Positions 1-6,184 of a DNA stretch of 6,582 nucleotides are shown one piece after another. The notes under the pieces were generated by a model. It saw nothing but the letters and a program-made list of their open reading frames with translations. It was not told the origin of the DNA and did not search any database. Numbering within the stretch: the first letter of the stretch is position 1; every line of letters starts with the position of its first letter. The stretch lies in contig RFIU01000006.1 of NCBI GenBank assembly GCA_003695555.1, positions 1-6,582 on the forward strand, in the 5' to 3' direction. This DNA is from Alphaproteobacteria bacterium. Lineage in GTDB: Bacteria > Pseudomonadota > Alphaproteobacteria > Sphingomonadales > Rhodothalassiaceae. Both the position numbers and the translations under genes were made by a program.

Positions 1-154
1 GCCAGAGCCACGCGCCGCCGCCAAGCAACAGTGCCGGCACGCTCAACATCACGAGCCAGTGCAGCGCACGCCGCAACAGGGCCGGGCGCCCGGCGTCGCC
101 GGGCAAGCGGGCCGTTCGCGCATCGGATTCGTCGGTCTGCGCTTCTTGCGTCAT
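1..154 (-). CDS. N-terminal fragment of a membrane-anchored protein, possibly HlyD/EmrA-family membrane fusion protein (partial)
   Basis: Only the first 51 codons are inside the window; the reading frame is open to the left edge. The fragment starts MTQEAQTDESDARTARLPGD, a polar segment of about 27 residues. Arg-Arg (about 28-29) follows, then one hydrophobic stretch (about 32-51, ALHWLVMLSVPALLLGGGAW), which reads as a single N-terminal transmembrane anchor with the N-terminus in the cytoplasm. This short polar head plus Gly-rich anchor is common at the start of HlyD/EmrA-type periplasmic adaptor proteins of tripartite efflux pumps. The diagnostic lipoyl-like and beta-barrel parts lie outside the window, so the family is an inference. 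Coding is supported by about 84% G/C at third codon positions. The ATG (152-154) is preceded by GGAA about 5 nt upstream and a G-rich stretch further up. Any other single-pass membrane protein remains possible. Confidence 0.5.
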   Translation of the reverse strand, partial: MTQEAQTDESDARTARLPGDAGRPALLRRALHWLVMLSVPALLLGGGAWLW

Positions 155-377
155 CCGGGTTCCGTTCGCCCCCTTTCGTCCTCGGCGGGAAGTCCGTCCC
201 CTTCCCCGGGCCACGAGCTTCGGCGGCCGTCGGGCCAGGCCCGCGACGCCCTGGACCTGAAGCTGCAGTACGTCAAGACTCACGCGGGATCGTGCGTGCG
301 AACCTAGGGCATCGCTCGCCAGACCCGCAAGCGGCAAGGCCTCGGCGCCCCCCTGCCCGTTTGGGTGGGGGAAGTCT
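155..377. other. Non-coding spacer between the GST gene and the partial membrane-protein gene
   Basis: This 223-bp stretch has no credible gene: the open frames in it are short, lack recognisable motifs and run as shadows into the GST gene. It would carry the 3' end of the GST transcript and the 5' region of the partial gene at 1-154. On the minus strand there is a TTGACG (271-276) resembling a -35 box, but nothing like a -10 box 16-18 nt downstream, so I do not call a promoter. A GC-rich imperfect hairpin at 349-371 is listed separately. Confidence 0.5.
349..371 (-). terminator. Possible transcript-end hairpin after the GST gene
   Basis: Starting 6 nt past the GST stop codon, the minus strand has five C, an unpaired A, CCC, a 4-nt loop, GGG, an unpaired CA and five G. 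This gives a 5+3 bp imperfect stem of pure G-C pairs. No U-tract follows, so it is not a classic intrinsic terminator. It could be an RNA 3'-end stabilising hairpin or a chance product of the base composition. Confidence 0.25.
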
Positions 378-1040
378 TCAGCGCTGGAGCAGCTTGCGGG
401 CCGCCTCAATCGCGCTTTCGTCATCGAGATCGCGCGGCGGAATCTGGACCCCGCGCGCCGCCGCCGGCCGGGCGGCGATGCGATCGATCCAGGCCTTCAG
501 ATGGGGCAGATCATCAATATCGATTCCGGCCCATTCATGGATGCGCACCCAGCACCAGTTGGCGATATCGGCGATCGAATACTCGTCCACCAGATACTCG
601 CGGCCCTCCAGCTGACGGTCGAGCACCGTATAGAGCCGCTTCGTCTCGTTCTGATAGCGTGCGATCACCGAGGGGATCGTCTCGGGAAAATAGCGGGTGA
701 AGACATGCGCCTGACCCTGCATCGGGCCGACACCCGCCATCTGGAACATCAGCCACTGGATGACGCGCGAGCGGGCCTTTTCCTCCTTCGGCAGCAGCTT
801 GCCGGTCTTTTCCGCCAGATAGAGCATGATCGCGCCGGATTCGAAGACGTTGAAATCGTCATTGTCATGGTCGACGATCGCCGGAATGCGGCCATTGGGA
901 TTGATCTTGAGATACCAGTCCTGTTTCTGCTCTCCGGCGCGCAGGTCCAATACGCGCACCTCATAGGGCAGGCCGATCTCCTCCAGCATCACCGAAATCT
1001 TGTGTCCGTTCGGCGTCGGCGCAGTGTAGAGCGTGATCAT
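378..1040 (-). CDS. Glutathione S-transferase, YfcG/Ure2p-like (glutathione-dependent disulfide oxidoreductase type)
   Basis: A 220-residue soluble cytoplasmic protein of the usual GST length. The N-terminal thioredoxin-like domain (about 1-80) contains TPNGHK (9-14), the active-site signature of the nu-class/YfcG and Ure2p-like group, which has Thr/Asn rather than the Tyr, Ser or Cys of other classes. It also has NPNGRIPAI (47-55) with the cis-Pro53 that contacts the glutathione backbone, and E67-S68, which bind its gamma-glutamyl part. The all-helical C-terminal domain has the YfcG-like stretch WLMFQMAGVGPMQGQAHVF (96-114) and an N-capping-box motif (S-I-A-D, about 156-159). By family knowledge such enzymes act on GSSG/GSH disulfides and peroxides more than on classical electrophile conjugation; the substrate here is unknown. 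The ATG start is set by MITLYTAPTPNG aligning with the family N-terminus and by GGGAG 10 nt upstream (1051-1055). The gene lies downstream of acs with its own 138-bp leader, so it is probably transcribed separately. The symbol is left blank because orthology to yfcG versus yghU or gstB cannot be settled by eye. Confidence 0.93.
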   Translation of the reverse strand: MITLYTAPTPNGHKISVMLEEIGLPYEVRVLDLRAGEQKQDWYLKINPNGRIPAIVDHDNDDFNVFESGAIMLYLAEKTGKLLPKEEKARSRVIQWLMFQMAGVGPMQGQAHVFTRYFPETIPSVIARYQNETKRLYTVLDRQLEGREYLVDEYSIADIANWCWVRIHEWAGIDIDDLPHLKAWIDRIAARPAAARGVQIPPRDLDDESAIEAARKLLQR

Positions 1041-1178
1041 GATTCGGTATCTCCCTAGAGCGTAGCGCCCACTCGAACTGTCGCTTCACGTTTTATCGTC
1101 CCAGTTTCAACAGTTAGGGGAAATTTGTCCTGTGTACAATCCATGGCTCGCCTGTCCCGGTCGAAAAAACGCGGTCAT
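1041..1178. other. Spacer between acs and the GST gene, probable promoter region of the GST gene
   Basis: These 138 bp are visibly richer in A/T than the flanking genes, as expected for a promoter region, and contain no credible ORF. On the minus strand, TTGAAA (1105-1110) is a good -35 match but lacks a matching -10 at normal spacing. TTGTAC (1134-1139) followed 17 nt later by TAACTG (1111-1116) is a second, weak pair. A partial dyad GG-N2-AAATTT-N2-CC spans 1117-1130. A T6 run on the minus strand (1164-1169) lies just after the acs stop but has no convincing stem before it. I can say this is probably regulatory, not which site is used. Confidence 0.4.
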
Positions 1179-3137
1179 TCAACGGTTGAGACGTTCGGCG
1201 ACGAGGCGCGGGACGACCTCGGGCTCGGCGAGTGTCGAGGTGTCACCGAGGTGTTCAGGGTCGCCTTCGGCGATCTTGCGCAGGATGCGGCGCATGATCT
1301 TGCCCGAACGGGTCTTCGGCAGGGCGTCGGCGAACTGGATGTGGTCGGGCCGGGCGATCGGGCTCAAGACGGCGGCGACGTGGGCCTTGAGCTCGGCGGC
1401 GAGCGCCTCGTTCGGCGTGATCCCGTCCACCGGCGTGACGAAGGCATAGATCCCCTGCCCCTTGATGTCATGGGGGAAGCCGACCACCGCGGCCTCGGCG
1501 ACCGCAGGGTGTTCGACCAGCGCAGATTCGATTTCGGCGGTACCCAGCCGATGACCGGAGACATTGATGACGTCGTCAACTCGGCCCATGATCCGCCAGA
1601 ATCCGTCGCGCTCGAGGCGCGCCCCGTCGCCGGTGAAGTACTTGCCGGGATAGGTCGAAAAATAGGTCTCGACGAAGCGTCGGTGATCGCCGAAGACGCT
1701 GCGCGCCTGTCCCGGCCAGCTGTCGAGGATGACGAGACTGCCCTCGGCATCCTCTTCGAGTCGTGGTGCATCGCCTTCGCGGGCGACCACCCCCCCCGAA
1801 GCATCGACGAGCGCCGGGCGGACACCGAAGAATGGCCTGCCGGCACGCCCCGGCTTCATCGCAACCGCGCCCGGCATGCCGGTGATCATGATGCCGCCGG
1901 TTTCCGTCTGCCACCAGGTATCGACGAGATAGCATCGCTCGCCCCCGACGACACGGTAGTACCACTCCCAGGCTTCCGGATTGATCGGCTCGCCGACGGT
2001 GCCGATCAGCCGCAGCGATGACAGGTCGTGACGCCTTACCGGCTCGTCGCCGTGGCGCATCAACGCCCGGATGGCAGTCGGGGCAGTATAGAAGATGTTC
2101 ACCCGATGGCGTTCGATGACCTCCCAGAAACGGTCGATGTCGGGCCAGGTCGGCACGCCCTCGAACAACAGTACCGTGGCACCGTTGGCGAGCGGGCCGT
2201 AAACGATATAGCTGTGACCGGTCACCCAGCCGACGTCGGCAGTGCACCAGAAGATCTCGTCGGGCTGTGGGGCGAAGACGAGGTCGAAGCTCATCGCCGC
2301 GTGCAGCAGATAACCGCCGGTAGTATGCAGCACGCCCTTCGGCCGGCCGGTCGAGCCGGAGGTGTAGAGGATGAAGAGCGGGTCTTCGGCGCCCATCTCC
2401 TCGGCCGGGCAGTCGGCGGCGACCGTCTCGCGCAGCTCATGCCACCAGACGTCGCGACCTTCCTGCATGGCGATCTCGGCCCCGGTGCGACGCACGACCA
2501 GCACATGACGGACGTCGGGACATTCGGCCAGCGCCTGATCGGCATTGCGTTTCAAGGGCACGCGCTTTCCGCCGCGCACGCCTTCGTCGGCGGTGATCAG
2601 GAAGTGCGAATCGGCATCAAGTATCCGCCCTTTCAGCGCATCCGGCGAGAAGCCGGCGAAGACCACCGAATGCACCGCCCCGATCCGCGCACAGGCGAGC
2701 ATGGCAACGACTGCCTGCGGGATCATCGGCAGATAGATCGTCACCCGATTGCCGCGGCCGACGCCGAGTTTCTTCAGGACATTAGCCATCCGGCAGACCT
2801 CCTCGAACAGCTCGCGGTAGCTGATCGAGCGGCACTTTCCGGGTTCGTCGCTCTCGAACAGGATCGCCGTGCGATCTCCATGCGCCTCCAGATGCCGGTC
2901 AAGACAGTTCACGCAGGCGTTGAGCACGCCGTCTTCGAACCAGCGGATATGGACATCGCCATCGAAGGAAGCGTCCTTGATGCGCTTGGGAAAGCGGGTC
3001 CACGCCAGGCGGTGCGCCTCGTCACGCCAGAAGCCCTCCGGATCCTCGATCGAGCGGCGATACATCCGCTCGCGGGTCGCCGCATCGATCCGGCCGCCAT
3101 GTTCGGGGCCCGTCGGGATCACGCGATCCTCGCTCAT
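1179..3137 (-). CDS. acs: Acetyl-CoA synthetase (AMP-forming acetate-CoA ligase)
   Basis: A 652-residue adenylate-forming enzyme, the same length as E. coli and Salmonella Acs. It activates acetate with ATP to acetyl-AMP and transfers the acetyl group to CoA in the cytoplasm, allowing growth on or salvage of acetate. Motifs in order: the ATP-phosphate loop YTSGSTGRPKG (258-268); GWVTG (303-307), whose Val-Thr line the acetate pocket; VGEPI (381-385); TWWQTE (407-412), whose Trp limits the pocket to acetate; TGDGA (502-506); the hinge region GRVDDVINVSGHRLGT (518-533); and PKTRSGKIMRR (607-617). K613 is the C-domain catalytic lysine that is reversibly acetylated in well-studied homologues. The frame is open further upstream, but ATG at 3135-3137 is chosen: it gives the family N-terminus and has GGAGGAG 7 nt upstream (3145-3151). 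The longer version would add 52 low-complexity, Arg/Pro-rich residues and overlap the divergent transporter gene. No gene for a Pat/CobB-type regulator is in the window. Confidence 0.98.
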   Translation of the reverse strand: MSEDRVIPTGPEHGGRIDAATRERMYRRSIEDPEGFWRDEAHRLAWTRFPKRIKDASFDGDVHIRWFEDGVLNACVNCLDRHLEAHGDRTAILFESDEPGKCRSISYRELFEEVCRMANVLKKLGVGRGNRVTIYLPMIPQAVVAMLACARIGAVHSVVFAGFSPDALKGRILDADSHFLITADEGVRGGKRVPLKRNADQALAECPDVRHVLVVRRTGAEIAMQEGRDVWWHELRETVAADCPAEEMGAEDPLFILYTSGSTGRPKGVLHTTGGYLLHAAMSFDLVFAPQPDEIFWCTADVGWVTGHSYIVYGPLANGATVLLFEGVPTWPDIDRFWEVIERHRVNIFYTAPTAIRALMRHGDEPVRRHDLSSLRLIGTVGEPINPEAWEWYYRVVGGERCYLVDTWWQTETGGIMITGMPGAVAMKPGRAGRPFFGVRPALVDASGGVVAREGDAPRLEEDAEGSLVILDSWPGQARSVFGDHRRFVETYFSTYPGKYFTGDGARLERDGFWRIMGRVDDVINVSGHRLGTAEIESALVEHPAVAEAAVVGFPHDIKGQGIYAFVTPVDGITPNEALAAELKAHVAAVLSPIARPDHIQFADALPKTRSGKIMRRILRKIAEGDPEHLGDTSTLAEPEVVPRLVAERLNR

Positions 3138-3144
3138 TCTCCTT

Positions 3145-3151
3145 CTCCTCC
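3145..3151 (-). promoter_or_regulatory. Strong Shine-Dalgarno of acs
   Basis: Minus-strand GGAGGAG lies 7 nt from the ATG at 3135-3137, within a purine run that continues to the start codon. It is the best ribosome-binding site near this end of acs and decides the start in favour of the 652-residue form over the longer upstream reading. Confidence 0.75.
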
Positions 3152-3167
3152 CTCGATCGATCCTGCC

Positions 3168-3180
3168 GCCCGTTGCGGGC
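3168..3180 (-). repeat. Perfect 5-bp hairpin in the acs leader
   Basis: On the minus strand GCCCG-CAA-CGGGC forms an all-G/C stem with a 3-nt loop. It lies at the very start of the leader if the predicted promoter just upstream is used. A 5'-terminal hairpin could stabilise the mRNA; chance is also plausible in DNA this GC-rich. Confidence 0.3.
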
Positions 3181-3187
3181 CGGGCCG

Positions 3188-3216
3188 AGTCTATGCGAGC
3201 GTGCGGCGCACGCCAA
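3188..3216 (-). promoter_or_regulatory. Candidate sigma70-type promoter of acs
   Basis: Minus strand: TTGGCG (3211-3216, 4 of 6 to TTGACA), a spacer of exactly 17 nt, then TAGACT (3188-3193, 4 of 6 to TATAAT). A start near 3181 would give a leader of about 44 nt before the acs ATG. This is the best-spaced pair I found in the acs/eamA divergent region. The match is moderate and rests on consensus only. Confidence 0.4.
3199..3213. repeat. Perfect inverted repeat overlapping the acs promoter, possible operator
   Basis: GCGTGC-GGC-GCACGC: two perfect 6-bp arms around 3 bp. It covers most of the spacer and the first half of the candidate acs -35 box, where a bound repressor would block RNA polymerase. 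It lies between divergent genes, so it could influence both. I cannot name a regulator from the sequence. Confidence 0.35.
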
Positions 3217-3265
3217 GCCGTCGCAAGCGGCAAAGGAAGCGGGATATCACGAGACGGGGCGAGAT

Positions 3266-4234
3266 ATGGCGGGACGCGACGGGACAACAGCACGCAGGAT
3301 GGACCCCGGCGGGGCCGAGCGGCGGGCGAGCCTCGCCTTTCTCGCCCTGCTCACCGGCGCAGTCGGCATCGGCTTCGCGCCGATCTTCGTGCGTGTCGCC
3401 GAGGTCGGGCCGCTTGCCAGCGCCTTCTGGCGGATGGCGCTCGCCCTGCCGCCGCTGATCTTCTGGCGGGCGTTGCAGACGGCCCGCGCGCGCCGTCACG
3501 AAAGCCGGTCGGAGCGCCGGCCCGTCTGCAGCCGGCAGGGGTCGCCGATCCGGGGCGATCTCGTTCTGCTCGTCGGTTGCGGCCTGTTCTTTGCCGCCGA
3601 TCTCGGCCTCTGGCACTGGTCGATCCGGCTGACCACGGTCGCCAATGCGACGCTGCTCGCCAATCTCAATCCGGTCTTCGTCGCCCTCGTCGGCTTTCTC
3701 TTTCTCGGCCACCGCTTCCGGCCGCTGTTCCTGCTCGGCATGGCATCGGCGCTTGCCGGCGCGGCGGCGCTGATGGGGGCGAGCCTTGAGGTTTCGCCCG
3801 AACGCCTTCTCGGAGACGCGCTCGGCATCGCCACCGCCGTGATGTACGCCGGCTATTTCCTGACCACCGCGCGGCTGCGCTCACGCCATGATACCTGGAC
3901 AGTGCTCAGCTTCTCGATTCTGGTAACGGCGCTCGCGCTATGGCCGCTGGCGCTGGCAAGCCCGGAGCCGATGCTGCCCCGCGATCTTGTCGGCTGGTGG
4001 CCGCTGATCGGCCTTGCCCTCGTTTCTCAGATCGGCGGGCAGGGGTTGATCGTCCATGCGCTCGCGCATCTGCCGCCAGCCTTTTCGGCGGTCAGCCTGC
4101 TGCTCCAGCCGGTCGTCGCCGCCCTTGCCGCCTGGGCGCTGTTCGGCGAGGCGCTGGGGCCGCTTGAAGGGTTCGGCGCGCTGCTGGTGCTCGGTGGCAT
4201 CGTGCTGGCGCGGATCGCCACCCGGGTCCGCTGA
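3266..4234 (+). CDS. EamA/DMT-superfamily transporter (RhaT/YdcZ-like permease)
   Basis: A 322-residue, very hydrophobic protein with about ten transmembrane segments in two tandem EamA repeats (about 23-172 and 182-318), the standard architecture and length of inner-membrane drug/metabolite exporters. Family-like stretches include the first helix ending GFAPIFVRVAEVGPLASAFWRM (about 36-57), ANATLLANLNPVFVALVGFLFLGHR (126-150), and the C-terminal counterpart SAVSLLLQPVVAALAAWALFGEAL (274-297), where the Pro and Glu are typical. A basic loop (about 71-97) with eight Arg separates helices 2 and 3 and should face the cytoplasm. The substrate cannot be predicted. The frame extends upstream to a TTG at 3173, but ATG 3266 is preferred: it has a modest GGGGCGAG upstream and avoids the acs promoter region. 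ATG 3299 is a further alternative. It diverges from acs by 128 bp and converges with the EVE gene. Confidence 0.9.
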   Translation: MAGRDGTTARRMDPGGAERRASLAFLALLTGAVGIGFAPIFVRVAEVGPLASAFWRMALALPPLIFWRALQTARARRHESRSERRPVCSRQGSPIRGDLVLLVGCGLFFAADLGLWHWSIRLTTVANATLLANLNPVFVALVGFLFLGHRFRPLFLLGMASALAGAAALMGASLEVSPERLLGDALGIATAVMYAGYFLTTARLRSRHDTWTVLSFSILVTALALWPLALASPEPMLPRDLVGWWPLIGLALVSQIGGQGLIVHALAHLPPAFSAVSLLLQPVVAALAAWALFGEALGPLEGFGALLVLGGIVLARIATRVR

Positions 4235-4258
4235 CCGGCGCCGTCAGCCGGATCGGCT
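4235..4258. terminator. Alternative small hairpins in the 22-bp convergent gap
   Basis: Between the stop codons of the converging transporter and EVE genes lie two mutually exclusive stems: CCGGC (4235-4239) with GCCGG (4247-4251), and AGCCG (4246-4250) with CGGCT (4254-4258) around a 3-nt loop. The second runs into the EVE stop codon. Neither has a U-tract, so bidirectional termination here is only a possibility. Confidence 0.25.
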
Positions 4259-4658
4259 AGAGTCCGCCCATCTCGCAGATCTTCTGCCACAGCTCGTCGG
4301 GGACCGGCATCACTGACAGACGCGGCTGGCGGACCAGCGGCGATTCGGCGAACGCCGGGTCCGCCTTGATCTCGGCAAGCGTCACCGGGCGCGGCAGGTG
4401 CTCGATCGCGCGGACATCGACGAGGCCGGACTTCGGGTCATCGGGATCCTCGCGCCAGCCGCGAACGACCTCGACGATTCCCATGATCCGGCGTTCCTCG
4501 CCGCTGTGGTAGAAGAAGGCGGTATCGCCGAGCGCCATTTCCTTCATGTGGCCGAGCGCCTGCGCATTGCGCACGCCGTCCCACTCGCAGACCTGATTTT
4601 CCACCTGGTCGGCCCATGACCAGTCGCCGGGTTCGCTCTTCAGCAGCCAGTGCGCCAT
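4257..4658 (-). CDS. EVE-domain protein (PUA-like fold, predicted modified-base binder)
   Basis: A 133-residue single-domain protein, close to the usual bacterial stand-alone EVE size. Recognisable conserved parts are the start MAHWLLKSEPGDWSW (1-15), WDGVRN (26-31), the central GDTAFFYHS (44-52), GIVEVV (60-65) and the closing LVRQPRLSVMPV (108-119). EVE domains have the PUA-like fold and are related to YTH and ASCH domains. Characterised or predicted relatives bind modified bases in DNA or RNA, with an aromatic cage formed partly by the Trp and Tyr residues above. The ligand of this bacterial form is not established. The ATG is supported by AAGGAA about 9 nt upstream (4668-4673). It follows the YciI gene after 105 nt on the same strand and is the last gene before a convergent neighbour. 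No signal peptide or membrane segment is seen, so it is cytoplasmic. Confidence 0.93.
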   Translation of the reverse strand: MAHWLLKSEPGDWSWADQVENQVCEWDGVRNAQALGHMKEMALGDTAFFYHSGEERRIMGIVEVVRGWREDPDDPKSGLVDVRAIEHLPRPVTLAEIKADPAFAESPLVRQPRLSVMPVPDELWQKICEMGGL

Positions 4659-4763
4659 CTTTGCGTTTTCCTTCTTGTCTGCCGTCCCGTGGGGTGCTGC
4701 TTGCGCCCCCGCTTTCTCCAGAAGTCTTCACCGTGCGATTTCACGACGCGCCCCCGATCCGCT

Positions 4764-5060
4764 TCACTCGTCCAACGCCGGCCATTCGCCGAGCACCGCC
4801 CGGATCGGCCGGATGGTGCGTCTCGCCGGCAGACCGGCCTTCGCATATGGATCGTTTTCGGCGAACAGCTGTGCGGCGGTTTCGCTCGCCGCCTCGATGA
4901 CGATGACCGACCCCGTGGGTGCATCCTTCTCGTCGAGAAGTGGCCCCGCGAATTTGAGACGGGCGCCGGCGTCCTTCAGATAGGCGAGATGGGCTTCGCG
5001 GGTGGTGCGCCGGATGCGCTCGCCGTCGGGGCCGTCTTCGGTGACGATCAGGAACAGCAT
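4764..5060 (-). CDS. YciI-family protein
   Basis: A 98-residue protein with the ferredoxin-like YciI fold, of normal family length. The two residues regarded as the putative active site are present: H24 in REAHLAYLK and D70 in ENDPYAKAGL. Other family traits are the N-terminal strand MLFLIV, the GPLLD turn (39-43) and the SVIVIEA strand (51-57). YciI proteins resemble muconolactone isomerase and small dehydrochlorinases, but the biochemical role of most is unknown, so no reaction is proposed. The ATG begins 2 nt after the gpsA stop, and its ribosome-binding site (AGAGGAG, 5069-5075) lies inside the gpsA 3' end. Co-transcription with gpsA is therefore very likely and translational coupling plausible. 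Confidence 0.93.
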   Translation of the reverse strand: MLFLIVTEDGPDGERIRRTTREAHLAYLKDAGARLKFAGPLLDEKDAPTGSVIVIEAASETAAQLFAENDPYAKAGLPARRTIRPIRAVLGEWPALDE

Positions 5061-5062
5061 CG

Positions 5063-6082
5063 CTAGATCTCCTCTCGGGTGAAGGGACGCGTCAGCAGCG
5101 TTTCAGCGGCCAGCCGGGCGTCGGTGCGCCCGCCGACGAGCTCGGCGACCGCCTCGGTAATCGGCATCTCGATCCCCGCATCGCTTGCCAGGCGGGCAAG
5201 GATTTCGGCGGTCCACACCCCTTCCGAAACCGATCGCCGCTCGCCGAGCACGTCGTCGAGTGAGCGTCCCTCGCCCAGCGCCTTGCCGAGCGACATGTTG
5301 CGCGAGGCGGTCGATGAACAGGTGAGAAACAGGTCGCCCGCCCCCGACAGGCCGACCATCGTCTCGAGCCGGGCGCCGCGGTGGCGGCCGAAGCGGATCA
5401 TCTCGGCAAGACCGCGGGTGATCAGTGCGGCGCGCGCATTTTCGCCAAGCGCGAGGCCGGCAACGACGCCGCAGGCGATGGCGATGACGTTCTTCACCGC
5501 GCCGCCGATCTGCACACCGATCAGGTCGTCGCTGGCATAGGGCCGGAAGGTCGGCTGCCCGAGGTCGGCAACGAGCGCCTCGGCCAGGGCGATGTCGTCG
5601 CTGGCGATGGTGACGGCGGCCGGAAGCCCGCGCGCCACCTCATGGGCGAAGGTCGGACCCGAAAGCGCGGCGAGGGGTACGCCGGGAACGATCTCGCCCA
5701 CCACCTCGCTCATCAGCCGGCCGCTGGCACGTTCGATTCCCTTGGCGCAGATGACCAGCGGCACGTCTTCACGCAGATGCGGGGCGAGTGCCGAGACGCT
5801 GGCGCGCATGAACTGCGCCGGGGCGACCAGCAGGATCAGGTCGGCGGCGGCGAGATCACCGATCGCGCCGCTGGCCGAGATGGCGGGATCGAGCGGGATG
5901 CCGGGCAAAAAGGCGGGGTTCTCTCGGCGCTCGTTGATGGCGGCGACGACTTCGGCCTCTCGCGCCCAGAGGAGAACACGATGGCCGGCGCGTGCCGCGG
6001 CACAGGCCAGCGCCGTTCCCCAAGCGCCGCCGCCGAGCACGCCGACTGTCGTTCCCGCCTCATTCTTCGTCGTCTCCTTCAC
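5063..6082 (-). CDS. gpsA: Glycerol-3-phosphate dehydrogenase [NAD(P)+]
   Basis: A 339-residue cytoplasmic enzyme that reduces dihydroxyacetone phosphate to sn-glycerol 3-phosphate, the backbone precursor of phospholipids. The Rossmann N-domain begins with VGVLGGGAWGTALA (13-26), holding the GxGxxG-type nucleotide loop. Next come the conserved CAKG (112-115) and SGPTFAHEVA (141-150), then GGAVKNVIAIACG (193-205) with the catalytic Lys197. The C-domain has GLSGAGDLFLTC (244-255), SRN (260-262) and SEGVWTA (286-292). Length and motif order are normal. The start is GTG at 6080-6082, preceded by AGGAGG with 5-nt spacing (6088-6093). No in-frame ATG lies between it and the Rossmann loop; the nearby ATG at 6061-6063 is out of frame. 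It follows tsaD by 102 nt and is followed 2 nt later by the YciI gene, so it sits inside a likely operon. Confidence 0.98.
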   Translation of the reverse strand: MKETTKNEAGTTVGVLGGGAWGTALACAAARAGHRVLLWAREAEVVAAINERRENPAFLPGIPLDPAISASGAIGDLAAADLILLVAPAQFMRASVSALAPHLREDVPLVICAKGIERASGRLMSEVVGEIVPGVPLAALSGPTFAHEVARGLPAAVTIASDDIALAEALVADLGQPTFRPYASDDLIGVQIGGAVKNVIAIACGVVAGLALGENARAALITRGLAEMIRFGRHRGARLETMVGLSGAGDLFLTCSSTASRNMSLGKALGEGRSLDDVLGERRSVSEGVWTAEILARLASDAGIEMPITEAVAELVGGRTDARLAAETLLTRPFTREEI

Positions 6083-6184
6083 TCACGCCTCCTCGCACCC
6101 TGGCAGCGTTGCGGGAAAACCTGAACCAAAGCACCCGCGCGCGCAAGCCCCGCTCACCTGAAACGGATGGACGGCACCCGCCAT
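6083..6184 (-). other. tsaD-gpsA spacer containing an open 33-codon frame, probably non-coding
   Basis: On the minus strand an ATG directly follows the tsaD TGA (TGAATGG). It opens 33 codons (MAGAVHPFQVSGACARGCFG and on) that end in a TGA directly abutting the gpsA GTG. An AAGG lies 5 nt before this ATG. Against coding: only about 66% of third positions are G/C, compared with about 84% in the partial gene at 1-154; the residues resemble no family I know; and Cys and Gly are over-represented. I treat it as a spacer and flag the arrangement as a finding. Confidence 0.4.
6088..6093 (-). promoter_or_regulatory. Shine-Dalgarno setting the GTG start of gpsA
   Basis: Minus-strand AGGAGG, a full match to the anti-Shine-Dalgarno core, lies 5 nt from the GTG at 6080-6082. 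It settles the non-ATG start and argues that gpsA is initiated independently rather than by readthrough from upstream. Confidence 0.75.

Noticed and set aside
248..276. Promoter for the partial gene at 1-154 based on TTGACG
   Set aside because: The six bases 17 nt downstream read CAGGGC, with no -10 resemblance.
1164..1190. Possible intrinsic terminator of acs (T6 run on the minus strand)
   Set aside because: The bases before the T run do not pair into a stem of useful length; CAACGGTTG is palindromic but too short to form a loop.
1125..2021. 298-codon open frame on the plus strand
   Set aside because: It is a complementary-strand shadow of the acs C-terminal half, with no recognisable domain.
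3173..3265. Upstream TTG start for the transporter
   Set aside because: The added 31 residues are hydrophilic and unlike EamA N-termini, and the start would lie inside the acs leader and promoter. ATG at 3266 gives a normal length.
3138..3293. 52-residue N-terminal extension of Acs from an upstream in-frame start at 3293
   Set aside because: The extension is Arg/Pro-rich and unlike Acs N-termini. It would overlap the divergent transporter gene and the candidate promoter, while ATG 3135-3137 has a strong Shine-Dalgarno and gives the standard 652-residue length.
2028..3458. 476-codon open frame on the plus strand
   Set aside because: It lies antisense to acs and runs into the transporter gene in another frame. 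Such long antisense frames are expected opposite genes with strong G/C bias at third positions, and its residues show no family motif.
5381..6124. 247-codon open frame on the plus strand opposite gpsA
   Set aside because: It is antisense to a fully motif-supported gpsA, with low-complexity Asp/Gly/Arg-rich residues and no family resemblance.
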